From the NCBI GenBank assembly GCA_018396755.1, contig JAGTQM010000003.1, forward strand, positions 78,919 through 142,918: DNA of 64,000 bases, given 5' to 3'. Position 1 is the stretch's first letter; every line of letters starts with the position of its first letter. Source of the stretch: Candidatus Bathyarchaeota archaeon (lineage in GTDB: Archaea > Thermoproteota > CALKCG01 > B24). Below are positions 58,676 through 64,000 of this stretch, piece after piece. The notes beneath the pieces are model-generated. The model saw only the letters and a program-made list of their open reading frames with translations, was not told where the DNA came from and searched no databases. Both the position numbers and the translations under genes were made by a program.

Positions 58676-59701
58676 TCAGATAGTTATTCCCAATCCTTGG
58701 ATTATATATTTTGCTTTACAGACGACGGCTATGGTGTCGCTTCCGGCGAATGCTAGCCCGACGAATGCCCCATCTTTGTCCACTAGGCTGCCACTATCAC
58801 CAGCTTCAATGAAGGGCTGTGTTACTAATATTTGGTCGTAGAAAATCGCCCATTTTGAATATGTATACCAGACTTTAACGGTCGCTAAAGTATCGGTTAC
58901 AGTGTTTGTAGTTACTCCGGTTGTTCTTCCAGACTTCCTAACACTATTCCCTTTCAATACTTCGTAAGTTCCACTTATTGTATACGTGGTTTGGTCGTCA
59001 TATCCGAGCACTTCGTAAGCCAAGTAGTCAGATTCAGATATTGTTAGTATTGCTATTGCGGCATCTGCGTAGTTCTTACCTCTAGGTCCAAATGTGATCT
59101 TAATGTATTTGTAAAGCTTTCCAATCTCGTCCTCGGTGGTGCCTCCATCATAGGTTCCAGGCTGTAGCACAGGTGTGCCCAGTGGAAGGAACTTCGCGTT
59201 TATATCCATAGCTATTACGTGAGCATTACTGAGAACATAGTAACTTCCTCCAGGACCTTTAACTATTAAGCCGAGGGTTCCAGCCATCTTCCCCTTAAAA
59301 GCCGCCTCTGGAACCCCGCAGGATATTCCGCCAACTATCGGTCTCACTTCTCCAGTTCTACTCACTGGAGAACCATAATTGTATTGAGTTGTCACTAAGC
59401 TTTCTAATTGAAGCAATGCGAGTGCTTTTATTCTGCCAGTTACGATAATCTCGGTTTTAAAGCCCTTTATTTCATCCGGTATTTTGCTCTTGTACTTTTC
59501 ATGTTCAATGTAGACGATTATCCTGGGCGGTTCTTCGCTGTGACTTATCCCCGCAACTCCTTCTAGTGGAAGAAGAACCTCCTCTGCATGTTTCCTCGCA
59601 TCTTTAATATTTGAAGCAGGCATACTCAACACACTCATAAATGTTAACGTGCTCAGCAACAAAACAGCGAAAAGCATAGTCGAGAAAAGCAGTTTTTTCA
59701 C
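58676..59701 (-). CDS. Secreted trypsin-like (S1/PA clan) serine protease
   Basis: N-terminal signal peptide; YVLSNAHVIA (His), NYADAAIAIL (Asp), EAGDSGSLVDKDGAFVGLAFAG (Ser). Confidence 0.85.
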   Translation of the reverse strand: MKKLLFSTMLFAVLLLSTLTFMSVLSMPASNIKDARKHAEEVLLPLEGVAGISHSEEPPRIIVYIEHEKYKSKIPDEIKGFKTEIIVTGRIKALALLQLESLVTTQYNYGSPVSRTGEVRPIVGGISCGVPEAAFKGKMAGTLGLIVKGPGGSYYVLSNAHVIAMDINAKFLPLGTPVLQPGTYDGGTTEDEIGKLYKYIKITFGPRGKNYADAAIAILTISESDYLAYEVLGYDDQTTYTISGTYEVLKGNSVRKSGRTTGVTTNTVTDTLATVKVWYTYSKWAIFYDQILVTQPFIEAGDSGSLVDKDGAFVGLAFAGSDTIAVVCKAKYIIQGLGITI

Positions 59702-60564
59702 TTTTCCATCCCCTTAACCTTAGTCCGTCGTTTATGAATATGGACTTCGCTCTTATTAAGATTTTGCTACCGCCTGTTAATCGGTTAACTTTCTCTCCCA
59801 CATTACTTTTACGTGGATGAATGTCTATTCTTAGCTTAAGTATTTCCTATGAAAATATGACGCTCCACGCCCCTAGACGAAAAATGAAAAGCCTTTCATG
59901 CCTCCTTCCGCCTCTCAGGTTTTTGGAGGTTTAGGGGCTCTAGGTACTTGAGGGCTCTCTCCCTGGAGGATATGGCAAGCTCTTAAGAGACTACGGCTAC
60001 CTGGTCGAGGGATCATTCGGCTGATCGCGAAAAGCTTTTCCATGACAAGTTTTAGAGTGAAAACATTCATCTTCAGGTTCACAGAGCCGTCAAAAGGCCC
60101 TTTTAAAGTAGCTCGGAGGCTCGTGAATACTTAACTAAGATTCTTATGACTGGTCTATTTGACTCGGTGAGGCTTATTGGATATCTCTATTCTGCATGGA
60201 AGTCTTTGTTTAGGGTCTCCCCCTTAAGGCTTAATAATGTATCCGTGTTGCGGCATAGAGACCATAAACCCCTCCAAGACAAGCCTTGAAAAGCGGTGAA
60301 AACTCAGCCATAAAAATCTAAGTTAGTCCCAGAACTAACTCATTTCTCCACTTTGTAAACTATTGTTCTAGGTTCACTCTTCGATCCTGATGGAATATTT
60401 CACATATGATTCTTCCACTCCGTTCTAAAGTATCTAAAAATTCACCTAATTGTTTCGACCTCACCTTAATTTATATTTAACTCTAAGAATTATTAGAATA
60501 GATTTATCCACACCATGCTAGACGACGTGAGTCGTTTAAAGCTTGAAAAGGGAGGTGAATCGGT

Positions 60565-61737
60565 TTAAACTCCGGTCGAAAATACGTATTCCTAGTAGCA
60601 TACGTAACTTATGCTCTCCTGTATTTAGCTAGGCTCAACTTCTCAATAGCTCTTCCCCTATTAAATGAGGAGCTTGGCTATTCGAAGTTCACACTGGGTT
60701 TGATCGCCGGATCCTTCTCAATCTCCTATGCAATAGGTCAGTTTATACACGGTCAATTTGTCGACCGTTATGGGCCTAAGAAGATAATCCTTACAGGTTT
60801 ACTTTTCTCTGCACTTATGAACATGTTATTCGGATATGTCAACGCATTAATTCCGCTAATCATCATATGGGCCATTAATGGATATGCTCAGTCGACTGGA
60901 TGGCCGGCTGTAGTTAAACTGGTAAGCAGCAGGTTTAAATCTAGACTTGGAAAGGTAGGCGGATTGTTCGGCTCATGCTTCCTCACGGGGAATATGATAG
61001 CTTGGCCTATCCTCGGCTACCTAGTGTCCAACTATGGGTGGCGTATAGCATTCATGATACCTTCAATCATACTGATAGCGCTCGCGATTTTACTCTACTT
61101 AACGGTGGAGGAAGCTTGGATGCTTAAAGTAGATCATTCAAAGGAGATTATAAACTTCAAACGGCTTTTCTTATCAAGGGAACTAATCGTCATAGCTTTA
61201 GCCTACATACTGCTTCAATTTGTGAGAAGCGTTTTTACATTATGGGCTCCATCATATCTGTTTGAAAAATACAGACTATCCTTAGACGTGGCAAGTTACG
61301 GTGCCGCTGTTATACCTCTTGGAGGGATCGTAGGATCGATAATATCCGGGTGGTTTTCAGACCACATGGAGAAATCCGGGAGGGGATCAGCGATATATAT
61401 TCTGGCATTGTCTCTAAGCTTTGCCATAGTCATGTTTCACTGCGCTTCCCACCTAGGCTTCGAAATAGGAATAGCTTCACTATTCCTAGTAGGGTTTACC
61501 CTTTATGGGCCACATGTCATTATATCGACTGTTATGCCCATGGAGTTTAATGGGGACTACGGTGGAGCTACTGTAGCGGGTTTCATCGATGGAATGGGAT
61601 ACTTCGGCTCAATGTTCGCAGAATCTTTCACCGGTTGGCTTATCGATATGTATGGTTGGAATGGTGCTACAATGTTCTGTCTTATCAGTTCGCTATCTGC
61701 AACGATACTAATAGCCTTCTTCTACAAGGAAAAATAG
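60565..61737 (+). CDS. MFS transporter; N-terminal TM1 lies upstream of the first canonical start (TTG 60700)
   Basis: GQFIHGQFVDRYGPKKIILTG loop 2-3 motif; upstream in-frame KYVFLVAYVTYALLYLARLNFSIALPLLNEELGYSKFTLGL is TM1. Confidence 0.88.
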   Translation, partial: LNSGRKYVFLVAYVTYALLYLARLNFSIALPLLNEELGYSKFTLGLIAGSFSISYAIGQFIHGQFVDRYGPKKIILTGLLFSALMNMLFGYVNALIPLIIIWAINGYAQSTGWPAVVKLVSSRFKSRLGKVGGLFGSCFLTGNMIAWPILGYLVSNYGWRIAFMIPSIILIALAILLYLTVEEAWMLKVDHSKEIINFKRLFLSRELIVIALAYILLQFVRSVFTLWAPSYLFEKYRLSLDVASYGAAVIPLGGIVGSIISGWFSDHMEKSGRGSAIYILALSLSFAIVMFHCASHLGFEIGIASLFLVGFTLYGPHVIISTVMPMEFNGDYGGATVAGFIDGMGYFGSMFAESFTGWLIDMYGWNGATMFCLISSLSATILIAFFYKEK

Positions 61738-61771
61738 GTTAAAACCGGGTTTTCCAATTTAAAATCCACTA

Positions 61772-62968
61772 TTAAAGACCGAAGTATTCATTTATAGGCT
61801 TCTGGTAAGCTTCAACCCTACCCTCTAAGACGTCTCTATAGTTTACCGGCTGACCCAGATAGGCGGATTCATATATTGCTTCACATATAGCTTTAGCCTT
61901 AAGCCCCTCTTCACCGTCGACTTCAGGTCGCCTCTTTTTCTCAACAGCATCTAAGAAATCATAGCATTCTATGAATACTCCATTCATGATGCCGTATGGG
62001 AAAAGCCTCCTCTTTTCCTCACCGTTTAAAGAGTTTAAATACTCTCTTTCAAGCGTTCGCATAGAGTATGTGATCCTCTTAGGTCCGTCTTGGATTATGA
62101 TTTCAGCGTTGTCAAATGGTCCGTGGAAGACATCGCCATGGTCCAGTAAACACCCCCTACTACCGTAATGTACAACATTGCTATAACTGTACCCTGGAGC
62201 TGCCATAGTCCAGCTCCAAGTACATATTAAGCCGTTTTTGAAGGTTATTATGGCTATCCAAGTATCCTCCCGCTCATCGTAAACCGTTCTATCCTCCTTC
62301 TTATGAGGCCACTTTTCAAACTGTGTAACTTTAGCGTATACTGTTTCAGGGTCTCCATATAAATATCTTAACGTATCGGCGAAGTGTGCCCCGCTATCCA
62401 TAACCATTCCCCCTCCACCCAGCATTTTTTCAATTCTCCAATGCCAAATTCTCTCTTCTGCAGGGTTTTCCCAGCCGGCGTGTTGGGCGAAGAGTAATCT
62501 AGGTTCACCCAGCATTTTCTGTTCATTTATAATCCAATACGCTGTTCTCTGGCTTAAACCTCGTCTAACGTTTTCAGCTACAGCAACAATCCTATTGTTT
62601 TTCTTAGCAACTTCCATTACCGCTTTACTAGCCTTCACGGTTATTCCAAACGGCTTCTCAACCATAACATTGGCTCCGACGTTTAAGCATGCTATGGCGG
62701 TTTTATGGTGTTCCGAGTGAGGCGTACAGATATCCACAGCATCAAGCGTCTCCTTGGAAAGCATATCCTCTACGCTACTGTAAACTCTAGGCTTAAATTT
62801 TTGACTTTGAGCAGCAATATTAGCAAACTTCTCAGCTGAAGCCAATACAGGATCGCACATCGCTGCAAATTCAAACTTCTCAGGTTCTCTCTGCTTAATG
62901 GCAACATAGGCTCTTAAATGAGCTTCAGCCATACCTCCACATCCAACAATAGCAAGCATCAAAACCAT
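61772..62968 (-). CDS. Gfo/Idh/MocA family oxidoreductase
   Basis: AIVGCGGMAEAHLRAY; DICTPHSEHHKTAIACLNVGANVMVEKPFG. Confidence 0.94.
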   Translation of the reverse strand: MVLMLAIVGCGGMAEAHLRAYVAIKQREPEKFEFAAMCDPVLASAEKFANIAAQSQKFKPRVYSSVEDMLSKETLDAVDICTPHSEHHKTAIACLNVGANVMVEKPFGITVKASKAVMEVAKKNNRIVAVAENVRRGLSQRTAYWIINEQKMLGEPRLLFAQHAGWENPAEERIWHWRIEKMLGGGGMVMDSGAHFADTLRYLYGDPETVYAKVTQFEKWPHKKEDRTVYDEREDTWIAIITFKNGLICTWSWTMAAPGYSYSNVVHYGSRGCLLDHGDVFHGPFDNAEIIIQDGPKRITYSMRTLEREYLNSLNGEEKRRLFPYGIMNGVFIECYDFLDAVEKKRRPEVDGEEGLKAKAICEAIYESAYLGQPVNYRDVLEGRVEAYQKPINEYFGL

Positions 62969-63147
62969 AATGACACAACAAAACTTTCTACAATATTGAT
63001 TTAATATAACTTTCTATAGGGCCTCGGTTTAAAGTACGGAAAACCAGTCTCTATTTTTTAGAGGAGACATATCTGTCATGTATAACCTTACTATGGGTTC
63101 ATCAATCAATTATAAAAAAGAAGGGATAGTTGGGTTTCTAATCGGGA

Positions 63148-64000
63148 TCACGCTGCTTGCGGGAAGAATACGAAGAATAACATAGCTGCCGCTAGCACTT
63201 CTAACGCTGTTCCTAATATGAAGCCTCCTATGAAGGGCACGACTTTCTCCTCGTATAATTTGCTTCCACCAATTTTCAATATTAGGTACTTCACGATTCC
63301 ATCTACGAGTGCTACAAACCATACGCCGTGGAGTGACCCCTCCCAATCCCAAGCCACTATCGTTACAAGTGGATCTGGCAGCCATAAGATTCTCGTAGTC
63401 AAATACCTCATGACAACCATAAATATAAAGCCTACCGCAACGTACAAACCGGCTTCGCTCATCGGTGCATCAACAGGTCTATTCCAAAGAGACCAATACC
63501 ACCACCCATCTTCATCAAGGTCTGCGTTAAGCACTAGGCTTCCCAGTCGGAGATTTCCGCCATAAACTCCAGGTATGATTACCTGCATTATGTGTGCAAA
63601 GAACATTGATGTAAACAAAGATATTACTAAGACTTTAACTACATTTTTAACGTTCACTTCAGTTAGACTCGCCATGTGGTAACTGCCGACTGTAGTGTAG
63701 AATGAGCTTCCGTATCCAGAGAGGGCTCGATGAGCGATCCAATGTCTATTTAAAGCCGGAACTAACGCTAAGTCTGTCGAAGTGATTGGAGGACCATAAC
63801 CAGTTGTCCAGACAAGCATTCTGATAAATCCTGGTGTAAAACTATAACATGGTGAGTTTGAAATACTCAGCCTACCCCAAACTTGTGTCATAGAGACCCA
63901 TGTTATAATCGCTGCAAGTGTAACTGCAAATGACGTCCAAAGACTCATGCCAGTCCATACAAAAAACAATATCATTAACATGAAGCATAGTATAAAGATG
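63148..64000 (-). CDS. Large membrane protein (DUF6785-like), C-terminal part; open at window edge
   Basis: Multiple TM segments; reading frame remains open through 64000. Confidence 0.6.
   Translation of the reverse strand, partial: IFILCFMLMILFFVWTGMSLWTSFAVTLAAIITWVSMTQVWGRLSISNSPCYSFTPGFIRMLVWTTGYGPPITSTDLALVPALNRHWIAHRALSGYGSSFYTTVGSYHMASLTEVNVKNVVKVLVISLFTSMFFAHIMQVIIPGVYGGNLRLGSLVLNADLDEDGWWYWSLWNRPVDAPMSEAGLYVAVGFIFMVVMRYLTTRILWLPDPLVTIVAWDWEGSLHGVWFVALVDGIVKYLILKIGGSKLYEEKVVPFIGGFILGTALEVLAAAMLFFVFFPQAA

Noticed and set aside
59850-60320. Possible eroded transposase (SRYLRALSLEDMASSLRDYGYLVEGSFG-like when frames are joined)
   Set aside because: Similarity too weak and frame joins too speculative to assign a family
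1-64000. CRISPR arrays or cas genes
   Set aside because: No regularly spaced direct repeats and no Cas-like ORFs noticed on reading through the window

Overview
The window is archaeal DNA, most likely from a TACK-type lineage. I infer this from archaeal/eukaryote-type information-processing genes, archaeal RNase P RNA and an archaeal initiator tRNA; I could not confirm the taxon. The gene-dense core includes: aspS-gatC-gatA-gatB; an ABC-2 exporter; a divergent ArsA-like ATPase paired with a CxC thioredoxin-fold protein; Elp3; NagB; eL13; the exosome/proteasome/RNase P superoperon (COG1325-like, Rpp30, Pop5, PsmA, SBDS, Rrp4, Rrp41, Rrp42, eL43, Pcc1); an etfB-etfA-glcD-like electron-confurcation locus; rnpB; two purP-like genes; moeA-moeA/PBP-cooT-like-lysR; a UbiA/DUF362/membrane protein cluster; a divergent KARI-like protein; GH53-like and DUF4038 glycoside hydrolases; tRNA-iMet and tRNA-His; endonuclease III, riboflavin kinase, a radical SAM/TRAM protein, proteases, an MFS transporter and a Gfo/Idh/MocA oxidoreductase. 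Decayed islands lie at ~17.7-19.6 kb, 47.8-52.0 kb and 54.2-55.1 kb. They hold remnants of a serine recombinase, HepT/MntA and PIN toxin-antitoxin genes, ImmA/IrrE, an IS607-type HTH plus TnpB, FkbM and TBP. I found no clear complete new defence system. The best leads are the ArsA-like/CxC pair, the KARI-like paralogue lacking canonical catalytic residues, two genes lacking any canonical start codon, and several unassigned inverted-repeat/structured intergenic regions.
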